Assembly (NCBI RefSeq): GCF_002288925.2 | Contig: NW_022098069.1 | Span: 71,973,660-72,037,659 of the forward strand | Length of the DNA stretch: 64,000 nucleotides | Reading direction: 5' to 3' | DNA from: Delphinapterus leucas | Lineage: Eukaryota; Chordata; Mammalia; Artiodactyla; Monodontidae | Part shown: one piece after another, positions 25,337-36,384 of the stretch | Layout of the letters: every line of letters begins with the position of its first letter | Numbering within the stretch: position 1 is the first letter of the stretch | Notes under the pieces: model-generated | Seen by the model: the letters and a program-made list of their open reading frames with translations, nothing else | What the model was told of the DNA's origin: nothing | Database searches by the model: none | Position numbers and translations under genes: made by a program

Positions 25337-25549
25337 ATTAAGCAATACTTAGAATAATTTATAAAAATTATTTGCTTAGAAAGAGTCACTAGAAAGAAAT
25401 GTCATCTTACTTCATTTTGTCCTCATTATTTCAGATGAGAAGCCAATCATTAAGTGCATCAATGTACAACTATACCTATTGAGTTGATTTACTCTTTCTG
25501 CTTTCAAGATTTTCTCTTTTTCTTTGGTTTCTTAGGGGGTCACTTCTTT

Positions 25550-25760
25550 TTTTCAATATTTATTTATTTATTTGCCTGCACCGGGTCTTAGTTGCAGTAT
25601 GCAGGATCTTTAGTTGTGGCATGCGGGTTCTTTAATTGAGGCATGCGGGATCTTTTAGTTTCAGCATGCATGTAGGGTCTAGTTCCCTGACAAGGGATCG
25701 AACCCAGGCCCCCTCCATTGGGAGTGCAGAATCTTAGCCACTGGACACCAGGGAAGTCCC
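25550..25760 (-). mobile_element. CHR-2-type SINE, antisense
   Basis: Antisense poly-T/ATTT tail at about 25550-25575, repeated 'gcatgcgg' motifs in the body, B-box region 'gggatcgaacccaggcccc' (reversed) and head 'ccagggaagtccc' ending at 25760. TSD gtcacttcttt at 25539-25549 and 25765-25775. Body and head differ from the CHR-1 copies, hence the CHR-2-type call. Confidence 0.82.
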
Positions 25761-25775
25761 AGGAGTCACTTCTTT

Positions 25776-26161
25776 ATCTGTTTAGCTTAGTAGTCAGTCG
25801 ATGTTTAACAGAGGTTTTCCTCAAACTCCTTGAGTCCTTAAAGATTTCATACCCTGCTAATAAGTCTGTGTGGATAGAAGAGTACACTAAAAGTTAAATA
25901 TTTTTTACCAATTTGCTCTGGCTTTTATTTTACACTGGACCCCTTTCTGTTTCTTTTCCACGTGTTCTCATATTCAGGGTTGGTTGGAATATATGGTTAG
26001 CATGGGCCCACTCAGTGTCCACTTCACACGCACATAGCCTCAACTAAGTAATATATATACCACTACCACCACTGTAACCTTTGACTAGTAAGGCCATTTA
26101 TCATTCTCACACACTGCAAGGTCATTTTCACCGATAATGCCACTGCATGTTAGCATGATGC
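25776..26161. other. No gene seen; unique DNA
   Basis: Nothing recognisable between the SINE and the next insertion. Confidence 0.6.
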
Positions 26162-26178
26162 ACATTTCTCCAAATCTT

Positions 26179-26325
26179 TTTTTTTTTTTGATGTGTTAAT
26201 GTAGGTTTATTTTGGAAAAATTTTTGAATTTTATTTTATTTTTTTATACAGCAGGCTCTTATTAGTTATCTATTTTATACATATTAGTGTATATATGTCA
26301 TTTTATACATATTAGTGTATATATG
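26179..26325 (-). mobile_element. Tiny 5'-truncated L1 3'-end insertion
   Basis: A perfect 17-bp TSD (acatttctccaaatctt) at 26162-26178 and 26326-26342 brackets a poly-T tail. The body reads, in reverse, like an L1 3' end ('gataactaataagagcctgc'). The inner end carries a 26-base segment twice (26272-26297 and 26300-26325). Confidence 0.8.
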
Positions 26326-26342
26326 ACATTTCTCCAAATCTT

Positions 26343-26635
26343 ATTTGCAGCTACATTTTTTTTTTTTTAGGTACACATTTCAAAATTTTATTTGAGTGTT
26401 TTTGTAGGATTAATATAATAGGTAAGAATTACCTTCAATATAAAATAATTATTTGACAAATAGCTCAGTCTATATATGGTAATTCCAAAACAGTTTCTGA
26501 ATCTACAGGGATAAAACACATTATGGATACAAATGCAAATCAATCCCCATAATTTGTTTTCATGATTTTCTTTTTTTTGTCCAGTTTTACTGTGGTATAA
26601 TTGACATACATCACTGTATAAGTGAGATTACATTA
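26343..26635. other. No gene seen
   Basis: AT-rich. 'ttttactgtggtataattgacatac' at about 26584-26608 resembles a scrap of antisense old L1 3'UTR. Confidence 0.45.
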
Positions 26636-26639
26636 TTTA

Positions 26640-26930
26640 AACTGCTGAAGGAAATACATTATCAACCAAGAATTCAATATCCAGCAAAACTATTCTTCAA
26701 AACTTAAGGTGAAATAAAGATATTCCAAGGTAAATAAAGATTATCTGTTGCTAGCAGACCTGACTTAAAAGGAATACTAAAGGAAATCCTTTGGACTGTA
26801 AGAAAGTCTTGGCAAATGAAAACATGAATTCATAAAAAAATAAAAAACATTAGAAATGGTAAATATATGGGTAAATATAAAAATACTATAGATACATAAT
26901 ATTTTTCTAATTTCTACTTTTACCACTTTA
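26640..26930 (+). repeat. Old L1 fragment (end of ORF1 and inter-ORF region)
   Basis: The text 'gaattcaatatccagcaaaactattcttcaaaac', then 'gttgctagcagacctgac', then 'ggaatactaaaggaaatcc' follows the end of ORF1 and the inter-ORF segment of older mammalian L1s, in order and on the + strand. No open frame survives. Confidence 0.65.
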
Positions 26931-26954
26931 AAAATCTAAGGTTTTTCTCTCAAT

Positions 26955-27020
26955 GAGAAATTGGGCAGTGTGTGGAGACATTTTTGGTTGTTAGGACTGG
27001 GGGCAGAGGTGCTATATAAA
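26955..27020 (+). repeat. MER5A-like hAT fossil, left half
   Basis: 'gtgtggagacatttttggttgt' and 'ggactgggggcagaggtgct' match the left half of the non-autonomous hAT element MER5A. The match breaks at the mariner insertion and resumes at 28308. Confidence 0.78.
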
Positions 27021-28307
27021 TATTGGGTGGGCCAAAATGTTCATTTGTTTTTTTCCATAAAATGGCTCTAGTAGCACTTAGTTGTCTTTAACTTTATTCG
27101 AAACAATTTTGTTAGATTGTATGTGCCGGCTGTCAGATCAGCATGCATTTAAAAGAAGACATCAAAATTAGTGAATATTTGTGTAGCCATTTTAACAGTG
27201 AAGATGGAAGGAAAAAAAAGGAACATTTTCAGCGTATTATGCTTTACTATTTCAAGAAAGGTAAAAATGCAACTGAAACGCAAAAAAAGATTTGTGCAGT
27301 GTATGGAGAACGTGCTGTGACTGATCAAATGTGTCAAAAGTGGTTTGTGAAGTTTCATGCTGGAGATTTCTCGCTGGATGATGCTCCACAGTCGGGTAGA
27401 CAAGTTGAAGTTGATAGGGATCAAATCGAAAAAATAATTGAGAACAGTCAAGGTTATACCACGAGGGAGATAGCTGACATACTCAAAATATCCAAATAAA
27501 GCGTTGAAAATCATTTGCACCAGCTTGGTTAAACGAATCACTTTGATGTTTGGGTTCCTCATAGGTTAAGCGAAAAAAACCTGCTTGACCGTACTTCCTC
27601 AAGCAATTCTCTACTGAAACATAATGAAAATGTTCCATTTTTAAAACGAATTGTGATGGGCAATGAAAAGTGGATACTGTACAGTAATGTGGAACAGAAG
27701 ATATTGTGGGGCAAGTGAAATGAACCACCAAAAACCACACCAAAGTCCGGTCTTCATCCAAAGAAGGTGATGTTGTGTATATGCTGGAATTGGAAGGGAG
27801 TCCTCTTTTACAAGCCTCTTTCAGAAAAGCAAACAATTCCAGCAAGTACTGCTCCCAATTATACCAACTGAAAGCGGCACTTGACGGAAAGCATCCAGAA
27901 TTAGCTAACAGAAAACACATAATCTTCCATCAGGATAATGCAAGACCGCATGTTTCTTTGATGACCAGGCAAAAACTGTTACAGCTTGCCTGGGAAGTTC
28001 TGATTCACCTGCCATATTCACCAGACATTGCACCTTTGGATTTCCATTTATTTCGGTCTTTACAAAATCCTCTTAATGGGAAAAATTTCAATTCCCTGGA
28101 AGACTGTAAAAGTCACCTGGAACAGTTCTTTGATTGAAAAGATTAAAAGTTTTGGGAAGATGGAATTATGAGGTTGCCTAAAAAATGGCAGAAGGTAGTG
28201 GAACAAAAGGATGAATACATTGTTCAATAAAGTTCTTGGTGAAAATTAGAAATGTGTCTTTTATTTTTTCTTAAAAACACCAAAGGCACTCTTTGGCCCA
28301 CCCTATA
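27021..28307 (+). mobile_element. Mariner (Tc1/mariner DNA transposon), about 1.28 kb
   Basis: Terminal inverted repeats share gggtgggccaaa (27025-27036, and its reverse complement at 28292-28303). TA dinucleotides at 27021-27022 and 28306-28307 are the expected target duplication. Internal length (about 1283 bp) and a single central transposase frame fit a complete mariner. From memory the text resembles the ruminant BTMAR1 family, which I could not verify. It is inserted in a MER5A-like element, so it is younger than that fossil. Confidence 0.93.
27204..28230 (+). pseudogene. Mariner transposase, inactivated
   Basis: About 342 codons, the normal length for a mariner transposase, but dead. 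The N-terminal helix-turn-helix region is readable ('IMLYYFKKGKNATETQKKIC', 'TREIADILKISK'). The ATG at 27204 is out of frame with that region because of an extra base in an A run. Stops follow at 27497 (just after 'ISK') and about 27530, and a frame change lies before 27775. In the catalytic core, the first acidic position (the DEKW motif) is Asn at 27662-27664. The second Asp survives at 27934-27936 ('HQDNARPH') and the third at 28039-28041 ('APLDFHLF'), 34 residues apart as expected for DD34D. Further stops at 28135 and 28144 interrupt the C-terminus. Confidence 0.9.
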
Positions 28308-28442
28308 TACACCTAGTGGTTGGAGGATAGGGATGCTGCTTAACATCTTACGATGCACAAGACAGTCACCCCACAACATGAGTTACCCAGTCCAAAATGT
28401 CAATAGTGCCACTTTTTAGAAACGCTGATCTAGATTACGTTT
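28308..28442 (+). repeat. MER5A-like hAT fossil, right half
   Basis: 'acctagtggttggaggatagggatgctgct', 'catcttacgatgcacaagac' and 'ccaaaatgtcaatagtgcc' continue the MER5A text exactly where it stops at 27020. Confidence 0.8.
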
Positions 28443-28559
28443 CTGCAACTGATATGTGCAACCTTCAAAAACCTATTCACATGCTTTCCAGGAAGCCAAT
28501 CCTGATACTATAAGAACCAGAGAATATTTGTCTCACTTTCTGCCACCATTTCGCTTGAA

Positions 28560-28745
28560 AATATGGCCAGTATTTAGTATATATCACACTTCATTGCAAT
28601 CATTTGTGTATATGTTTATATCTGCTCTAATATAATATGAGCTCTTTGAGAACAATAGTTTCCTAATCACATCTGTATCCCAAGCAACAAGCACATGACC
28701 TAATATAGAGTAAGCCTTCAATAAATATTTGTTAAATAAATAAAT
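28560..28745 (+). repeat. L2 3'-end fossil
   Basis: 'tgagctctttgagaacaata', 'atctgtatcccaagcaacaagcacatgacc' and 'ttcaataaatatttgttaaataaa' follow the L2 tail in order. A short (GGAA)n lies just beyond at about 28769-28787. Confidence 0.65.
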
Positions 28746-28789
28746 GGATGGAAAATGGAAGGATTAAAGGAAGGAAGGAAGGAAAGGAG

Positions 28790-30770
28790 TATATTCAATG
28801 ACAATTAAAACAGAGATGTAGTCTTCTCTTAAGAAGATGAGGAAGAATAAGATTTTCAAAAATTTACTTTCTAAATGCTTCCACTAAATACAGATGACTA
28901 TTTTGCCTACAATTTTTGTTTATTTCAATAATACTTATGAAACTATAACTCATACTGTAAAATTTAGCACAAAGGTAGCATGCAAATGAAAAATAAGTTA
29001 TTAAAAATTGACATATCTTATGGATAGCTGGTTGTTTTGTGTAATACATAACTCATCTATAGGTACTATAAACTGCATCTTTTTTACAAAATCAAAGATG
29101 ATATGTTGTGCAGGATATCATATGCTTCTCCTTCAGATACATTCACCAGCTCTATAATATGCATTTATCAATCTGCCCTCAAATTACATAATTTGAATGA
29201 GTCTCATCTATTTCCTCCTGGGATGTTGACTGATACAACCATATAGATATAATTTCTAAGAATATGTTAGATATTATATATGGTGTTGCAAAAATATTGA
29301 AACTTTATTTCTTTTATAGTATATACATGTCTAAACACTATAAACTCAACGGAACCGGAGATATCTTTCAACTCAACCCTTTTTCTCTATTTCTAATGTC
29401 ATTGCCCTATCTCAGACTTTAGTCATTTATTATGTATGTTATAATTATTTTCTAACCTCATTCTCCCTGCTTCTGGCATTGCTCTCTCTTTCAATCTATA
29501 GTACAGAAAAGTTATCCAAAAATGCAAATCTGAGCAGATTCAATACTACTTAAAATCAGCAATGATTTATCACTACCAAGGTCTAATTTGGACTATATTT
29601 TTTGAACTGCTTAGGGTTTTAAAGCACCACCTTTCCAATTACTATAGGTAGCAGATAACTAGTCATTCTGGGCAGCTAATAATTATCATACATCTTCAAT
29701 TTTTGAAAAATTAATAGCTGTTTTAAGAAATAACTGAGTCTTGATTGGTATAAAATCTAAACTATGAGATGTGAAGAATGGAAGATATTTTTGAGACCCA
29801 CCTGGTGGCTACAATGAGATCAGAGGTACGATTAAGAGAAAGACTAAAAATCACAAGACCTCATTTAAATTTTAAATATACTTTTTCCATATAATACCCT
29901 CCCCTTTTTTAGTAGTGTGTGAAAGCAGGCATTCAGACTTAAAGCTAATTTATATAACAGGTGCTCATTAAACACAGGAATATGTAATTGCAAGCTCAAC
30001 CTGTGGTCACCATACATATATGGAATGCATGATGCCAAATAAGTATCTCATCCTAGTTTTTAATATATACTAATTTTTTTTTAACTTTCTAATGAGAGAT
30101 GAGTATTTTCAAATGTGAAATCTGGTCAGTATTTCAATCCAAACCCAACATATTTTAACATACATATTGGAAAGGTTTACTATATCATGCAAGGTATAAA
30201 GTTGATTAGAATATCTTTACAATCCTATGAAGAAGGTAAAGTACAGTTCAGAAAAGTTACATCTATATATTAACCAACAAAAGTTTAGCAATTGTATTTC
30301 ACTCTCATTACAGGGTTTAGGGGTGATTTCTGAAAAAACAGATTATAAAAATGTTTTCTGCAATTGTGATTTTGTCCTTCACTGTTCAAGTAAAATCACG
30401 TGTCATCCAGTTGCAAAATATTATTGGCAACATGTATACAAACCACTGCAAATTAAAAAAAAAAATTGTACCCAGGCAGGCCTGACAAAGATTTTATAGA
30501 CACTTCTAATCTAATCAATTCGCTTGTACTAGTAACTAATGTCATTATTTTCTGCTTTTATTCTTTTGCCAATGTGTAGAAAGAGTACATTCATACTTAC
30601 AAATGCACACAACATGACAAACCAGGATAAATGGCATTTGAAAACCATTATAAAAGGACTTTCCTGAAGTCATTTCATTCAACAAAAATTAATTTAACTC
30701 TAAAAAACAAAGGCTAATTATAAAGAAAATACATAATAAAATAGTACATTACAGAGTACATTAAGTTGAA
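28790..30770. other. No gene seen; unique AT-rich DNA
   Basis: About 2 kb with no supported gene or clear repeat. The open frame at 30227-30499 (90 codons) has no recognised motif and no coding signal I can see. Confidence 0.6.
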
Positions 30771-30779
30771 CTTCATTTG

Positions 30780-30990
30780 CCTTTTTTTTTTTTTTTTTCC
30801 GGTACGCAGGCCTCTCACAGCTGTGGCCTCTCCTGTTGTGGAGCACAGTCTCCGGACGCGCAGGCCCAGCGGCCATGGCTCACAGGCCCAGATACTCCAC
30901 GGCATGTGGGATCTTCCCGGACCGGGGCACGAACCCGTGGCCCCTGCATCGGCAGGGGGACTCTCAACCACTGCACCACCAGGGAAGCCC
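30780..30990 (-). mobile_element. CHR-1-type SINE, antisense
   Basis: Antisense poly-T run from about 30782, 'ccggtacgcaggcctctcac' next to the tail, and the reversed head 'ccaccagggaagccc' ending at 30990. TSD cttcatttg at 30771-30779 and 30992-31000, extendable with one mismatch. Few differences from the other CHR-1 copies. Confidence 0.95.
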
Positions 30991-31000
30991 CCTTCATTTG

Positions 31001-32633
31001 TCTTTTAATAGAATCACAATACTTCTGTAAATAAGTATTTTAATTGGTCTGTTCTTTGGTGAAAACAGCTCTATTTCATAGTTACGTCGTGTGAGGCTGC
31101 AACAAAGATAAATCAGATAATCTAAAGAAAATTGGCTACTGGTTACCTTTATTCTCAGTACTGGGAATGGAGAAATCTTCATCAAAATAGCTCCTAAGTA
31201 TTCTCTTTACTTTAAATTGCCCAATGTGACAGAATGTCCAAGACTGCTTCTTCCTAAAACACACAGCCTTTTGTTCTTCTTTTACAAAGAGTAGTTTGCT
31301 ATATAGGTACAGTAGCTTATGCTGGTGTTGATTCTTCATGATAATATTACTATAATTTATACTAAATGACTATAATTTATACTAAATTTATAACATATAG
31401 TCAGAACAATATATTTTAAAATTGTTTAGGGAAGTGTAATAAATAATAATCATAAACATTTAAAAAATACAAAGAAAGCAATGAGAATAAAAATCACTTC
31501 TGTCACTGAGATAAGTCCTTTTTCCACTCTCTATCTCACCCCCCCCCTCTCTTTCTACAGGCACACATACACACATATGCAGAGTAATCTACTTTTTTAA
31601 AACATTGCTCTGTGAACATTTTCCTTTAGCCATAACTCTCCTTTATTGACAATATCATGTTGTATGAAAATTGCCATACTTTATTTGACTAAACTCTTCT
31701 TTTTAGATATTCATTTATTTTTCTTTTTTCTGTGAACAATGTTGCAGTAATGCTTCTTGTGGTTTTCGTGTGTGTGTGTGTGTAGCGAAAATAAGTACTT
31801 AGAAATTATACTTTTGATCTGTAGCACTTTAAGAATGTCAATATGTACAGGACAGAATGTCCCCAGGAAAGTGGAACTATGTTTTTAATAAATCAAAACA
31901 ATGTAGCTCCTCATGTGATGCCTTTCAAACACGGTACTAAATAAGGAAAATGGAAGAAGACTGACAAACTTAAATTATTACCTTATATTTTATTTAATTA
32001 TAATTGCATGTGGTGTAAGAAGTAACTTAAGAGTCCATCCTACAAAAAGTTCATTTACTCTATCATTTGCCCTTCCTAGCCCCCCACAAAAAAAAAAAAA
32101 AATCCCTCCCTGGCTTCCAAATTGTTTAAAGTATTAAAGGAAATTTCGTATAATTGCCATAGATATACTGTTAAGCACTTAAAACTCTACATTATAATTC
32201 CATTAATCTTTTTTTATAGTATTTATATTGACAACATTTTCATTTTGTAGGACTTAAAAGTGAATGCAGCTGTCTATGCTCTTTCCTATGTATCAAGCAT
32301 TGTTCTTTGTTCTTCATATTACTACTCTTTATCTCACAAAAAAACCAAAGAAGTAGATACAATTAGGAGAGCAAACTGAAGCTTTCACTGGAGGTTTTGG
32401 GATTAATTCCTGAGCTTTGTGCCAAGATTAGTCCTGCCATTGTTCTTCAGATATTTTATATAAGGGTGCATTTCTGTGTGTTATTATTGAAACGAAAGTT
32501 ACTAATATAGATATATGAGCAGGATGATCCAGCCTGATAAATAGGATGGCGGCTTGACAGTGAAATAAGCCAAATAAATATTATATCAGTCCAGAGTAAT
32601 ATGATTTACAGAATTAGGGAAACTTCTAATTTT
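31001..32633. other. No gene seen; unique DNA with minor repeats
   Basis: No supported gene. A perfect-but-one 20-bp tandem pair lies at 31349-31388 (actataatttatactaaat twice). A short (TG)n lies at about 31770-31785. The stretch 31590-31760 ('tgaacaatgttgcagtaatg') may be antisense old L1 3' sequence. Confidence 0.55.
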
Positions 32634-32649
32634 AAGATTGCCCTAATTC

Positions 32650-32858
32650 GGGCTTCCCTCGTGGCGCAGTGCTTGAGAGTCCGCCTGCTGATGCTGGGGA
32701 CACGGATTCATGCCCCGGTCCGGGAAGATCCCACATGCCATGGAGTGGCTGGGCCCCCATGAGCCATGGCCGCTGAGTCTGCGCTTCCGGAGCCTGTGCT
32801 CCACAACGGGAGAGGCCACAACAGTGAGAGGCCCGCATACCGCAAAAGAAAAAAAAAA
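32650..32858 (+). mobile_element. CHR-1-type SINE
   Basis: Head 'gggcttccctcgtggcgcag', B-box-like region near 32702-32714, A-rich tail. A perfect 15-bp TSD (aagattgccctaatt) lies at 32634-32648 and 32859-32873. Confidence 0.96.
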
Positions 32859-32873
32859 AAGATTGCCCTAATT

Positions 32874-33277
32874 GAAAATGGCCAATGGCTGAGCTGACTA
32901 GGAGCTAGGGGCTGATGGAGGTTATGTGTATGAGTGGGTGGGTATGTGTGGGTATATGTATAAACAGCCTTTTCTTCAGCTCTATCACTGCCTATTGACT
33001 GGATGATGACTGGCTGTGCTGGTATTCACTCGGTTCTCCAAGTTACTAGTGAAACTGCAGGAAGTTACTGGATTGGGGACTGATAATCACATCCACTCTA
33101 CTCCCCCACCTGGGTAGTTAAATTGTGCTCTGTTTTGGATATTGAAAAATTTTTAATTGCCATATTTTAAGTGAAAACAATTAAGGTGTATTTTACCCTG
33201 TCTTATTTATGTCCATAGTTGAACCATAGCGCTTTTCCATAGGACCTATTAGTTTCCTGCCTCCCCAGATGTTTGTT
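32874..33277. other. No gene seen; unique DNA
   Basis: Nothing recognisable between the SINE and the pyrimidine tract. Confidence 0.6.
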
Positions 33278-33493
33278 TTCTTCCTTCCTTCCTCCCTCCC
33301 TCCCTCCCTTCCTTTTCTTCCTTCCTTCCTTTTCTTCTTTATTTTTCTCTCCCTCTCCCACTGTCTCCTTCCCTCCCTCCTTTCTTCCCTTTCCTTCCTT
33401 CTTTTTAATTTTTTTCCTTTCCTTTCCTTTCCCCTTCCTTCCTTCTTCCCTCCTTTCCTCCCTCCCTCCCTCCTTCCTTCACTCTTTCTTTCT
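33278..33493 (+). repeat. (TTCC)n/(TCCC)n pyrimidine microsatellite
   Basis: About 215 bases almost entirely C and T, in blocks of ttcc and tccc. It abuts the 3' tail of an antisense L1 that begins at about 33496, which suggests it grew from the L1 poly(A) tail. Open frames across it are low-complexity and not genes. Confidence 0.92.
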
Positions 33494-33495
33494 AA

Positions 33496-34231
33496 AACTG
33501 ACCTACAACACTATGTTACTTTCTGATGCACAGCATTGTGATTCAATATTTATATATATTACAAAACCATTATCCCAATGAATCTAGTTACCGTCTGTCA
33601 TCATAGGAAATACTACATTATTATTGACTAGACTCCCCATGCTGCATATTTCATTCCTGTGACTCATTTATTTTGTAACTGGAAGTTTGTACATAAATTT
33701 TCCTGACCTATTTTACTCATCCTCCCACTTCTCCCTCTGGCAACCACCTGCTTGTCCTCTGTGTCTATGACTGTTTCTGTTGTGTTGTGTTTATTTATTT
33801 GTTTCAGTTTTTAGATTCCACACATAAGTGAAATCATGTGGTACTTGTCTTTCTCTGTCTGACTTATTTCACTTAGCATAATACCCTCTAGTTTCATCCA
33901 CATTGTCTCAAATGGCAAGGTTTCATTTTTATGGTAGAGAAATGTTACATTGTACATATATATCACCTCTTCTTTATCTATTTATCTATTGATGGGCACT
34001 AACTTTGCTTCCAAATCTTGACTATTGTGAATAATGCTGAAATAAACATTAAGTGTGCATACATCTTTTCAAATTAGTGTTCTTGTTTTGAAAAAATACC
34101 CAGAAGTGGAATTTCTGGATCTTTTGGTAGTTCTATGTTTTCTGAGGGTTTTTTTTTTTTTTTTTGAGGCTCCTCTATACTGTTTTCCAAGTGACAGCAC
34201 CAATTTACATTCCCATCAACAATGCACCAAG
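33496..34231 (-). mobile_element. Antisense L1 (L1-D), left part (3' end)
   Basis: Reversed L1 3'UTR ('acactatgttactttctgatgc') and ORF2 C-terminus. It runs up to 'cccatcaacaatgcacc', where the full-length L1 with extra 5' sequence interrupts it. The text resumes at about 41892. Confidence 0.88.
34219..34227. repeat. Target-site duplication, left copy, of L1-E
   Basis: acaatgcac here and at 41883-41891 bound the insertion that split L1-D. The match extends to 13 bases with two transitions. Confidence 0.7.
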
Positions 34232-34429
34232 GAAGAGATCAGTTACCAGTGGTGAAGAAAAGGCAGGAGACATGGGGTCAGCTTTCCTGGGTGTGGACTC
34301 CACCTCTATTGCTTACAGAAATGTGGGACTTAGCAAGTAACACTCTCTAAGGCTCAGTTTTCACACCAGGAAATGGAAGTAAGGTTAAATAAATAAATGT
34401 TTAAATTAAAATTAAAATTAATAGAGAAC
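34232..34429 (+). other. Extra non-L1 sequence upstream of L1-E, with a MIR fossil
   Basis: About 198 bases lie between the TSD and the L1-E 5'UTR start and belong to neither L1. The part at about 34272-34380 reads as a diverged MIR ('tgggacttagcaagtaacac', 'aaggctcagttttcac'). An A/T-rich stretch (aaattaaaattaaaattaat) precedes the L1. Because it lies inside the TSD, it probably arrived with L1-E as a 5' transduction. Confidence 0.6.
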
Positions 34430-36384
34430 CAGGAGAAGATGGCAGAAGAGTAAGACATGGAGATCACCTTCCTCTCCACAGATACACCAGAAATACATCT
34501 ACACATGAAACTGCTCCTATGGAACACCCACTGAAAACTGGCAGAAGACCTCAGACCTCCCAAAAGGCAAGAAACTCCCCACATACCTGGGTAGGGCAAA
34601 AGAAAAAAGAATAAACAGAGACAAAAGAATAGGGACAGGACCTGCACCAGTGGGAGGGAGCTGTGAAGGAGGAAAGGTTTCCACACACTAGGAAGCCCCT
34701 CCACAGGTGGAGACTGTGGGTGGTGGAGGGGGGAAGCTTCGGAGCCGCGGAGGAGAGCGCAGCCACAGGGGTGCGGAGGGCAAAGCGGAGAGATTCCCTC
34801 ACAGAGGATCAGTGCCGATCAGCACTCACCAGCCTGAGAGGCTTGTCTGTTCACCCACCAGGGCGGGCGGGAGCTGGGAGCTGAGGCTTGGGCTTCGGTC
34901 GGATCCCAGGGAGAGGACTGGGGTTGGCGGCGTGAACACAGCCTGAAGGGGGCTAGTGTGCCACAGCTGGCCGGGAGGGAGTCCATGAAAAGGGCTGGAG
35001 CTGCCGAAGAGGCAAGAGACTTTTCCTTGCCTCTTTGTTTCCTGGTGTATGAGGAGAGGGGATTAAGAGCGCCACTTAAAGCAGCTCCAGAGATGTGCAC
35101 GAGCCGTGGCTATCAGCGCAGACCCCAGAGACGGGCATGAGACACTAAGGCTGCTACTGCAGCCACCAAGGAGCCTGTGTGCGAGCACAGGTCACTATCC
35201 ACACCTCCTCTCCCGGGAGCCTGTGCGGCCGCCACTGCCACAGTCCCGTGATCCAGGGACAACTTCCCCGGGAGAACGTCTGGCACGCCTCAGGTTGGTG
35301 CAATGTCACGACGGCCTCTGCTGCCACAGGCTCACCCTGCATCCGTACCCCTCCCTCCCCCCGGCCTGAGTGAGCTAGAGTCCCCGAATCAGCTGCTCCT
35401 TGAACCCCGTCCTGTATGAGCAAAGAACAGACGCCCTCAGGCGACCTACATGCAGAGGCGGGTCCAAATCAAAGCTGAGCCCCGGGAGCTGTGTGAACAA
35501 AGAAGAGAAAGGGAAATTTCTCCCAGCAGCCTCAGGAGCAGCAGATTAAATCTCCACAATCAACTTGATGTACCCTGCATCTGTGGAATACCTGAATAGA
35601 CAACGAATCATCCCAAATTGAGGAGGTGGACTTTGGGAGCAAGATATATTATTTTTTCCTCTTTTTGTGGATGTGTATGTGTATGCTTCTGTGTGAGATT
35701 TTCTCTGTATAGCTTTGCTTTCACCATTTGTCTTAGTATTCTGTCCGTCTGTTCTTTTTTCCTTTTTAAATTTTTTTTCATAAAAATTATTTTTTATTTT
35801 AATAACTTTATTTTATTTTATCTTACTTTATTTTGTCCTCCTTCTTTCTTTCTTACTTTTTATTTTTTTCTCCCTTTTATTCTGAGCCATGTGGATGAAA
35901 GGCTCTTGGTGCTCCAGCCAGGGGTCAGGGCTGTGCCTCTGAGGGGGGAGAGTCAATTTCAGGACACTGGTCCACAAGAGACCTCCCAGCTACATGTAAT
36001 ATCAAATGGTGAAAATCTTCCAGAGATTTCCATCTCAACACCAAGACCCAGCTTCACTCAACGACCAGCAAGCTATAGTGCTGGACACCCTATGACAAAC
36101 AACTAGCAAGACAGGAACACAACTCCACACATTAGCAGAGAGGCTGCCTAAAATCATCATAAGGCCACAGACACCCCAAAACACACCACCAGACATGGAC
36201 CTGCTTAATAGAAAGACAAGATCCAGCCACATCCACCAGAACACAGGCACCAGTCCCCTCCACTGGGAAGCCTACACAACCCACTGAAGCAACCTTAACC
36301 ACTGGAAACAGACACCAAAAACAATGGGAACTACGAACCTGCAGCCTCCAAAAAGGAGACCCCAAACACAGTAAGATAAGCAAA
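34430..36384 (+). promoter_or_regulatory. L1-E 5'UTR with GC- and CpG-rich internal promoter region
   Basis: About 2 kb upstream of ORF1. The stretch 34700-35400 is the most GC- and CpG-rich in the window ('ggagccgcggaggagagcgc'), typical of the internal Pol II promoter of a full-length mammalian L1. A pyrimidine-rich section follows at 35640-35890. The open frames here are not known genes. Confidence 0.65.

Noticed and set aside
30715..31034. Several open frames of 60-85 codons over the SINE
   Set aside because: Recurring peptides of the 'GLSTTAPPGKP' kind appear at every CHR-1 copy. They are SINE shadows, not genes.
33269..33581. Open frames of 85 and 102 codons rich in Pro, Leu, Ser and Phe
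   Set aside because: Translations of the (TTCC)n tract. Low-complexity and no domain.
34354..36250. Several open frames in the GC-rich L1 5'UTR that might suggest a gene
   Set aside because: They lie in the L1 5'UTR, overlap on both strands and have no recognisable domain. High GC alone lengthens chance frames.
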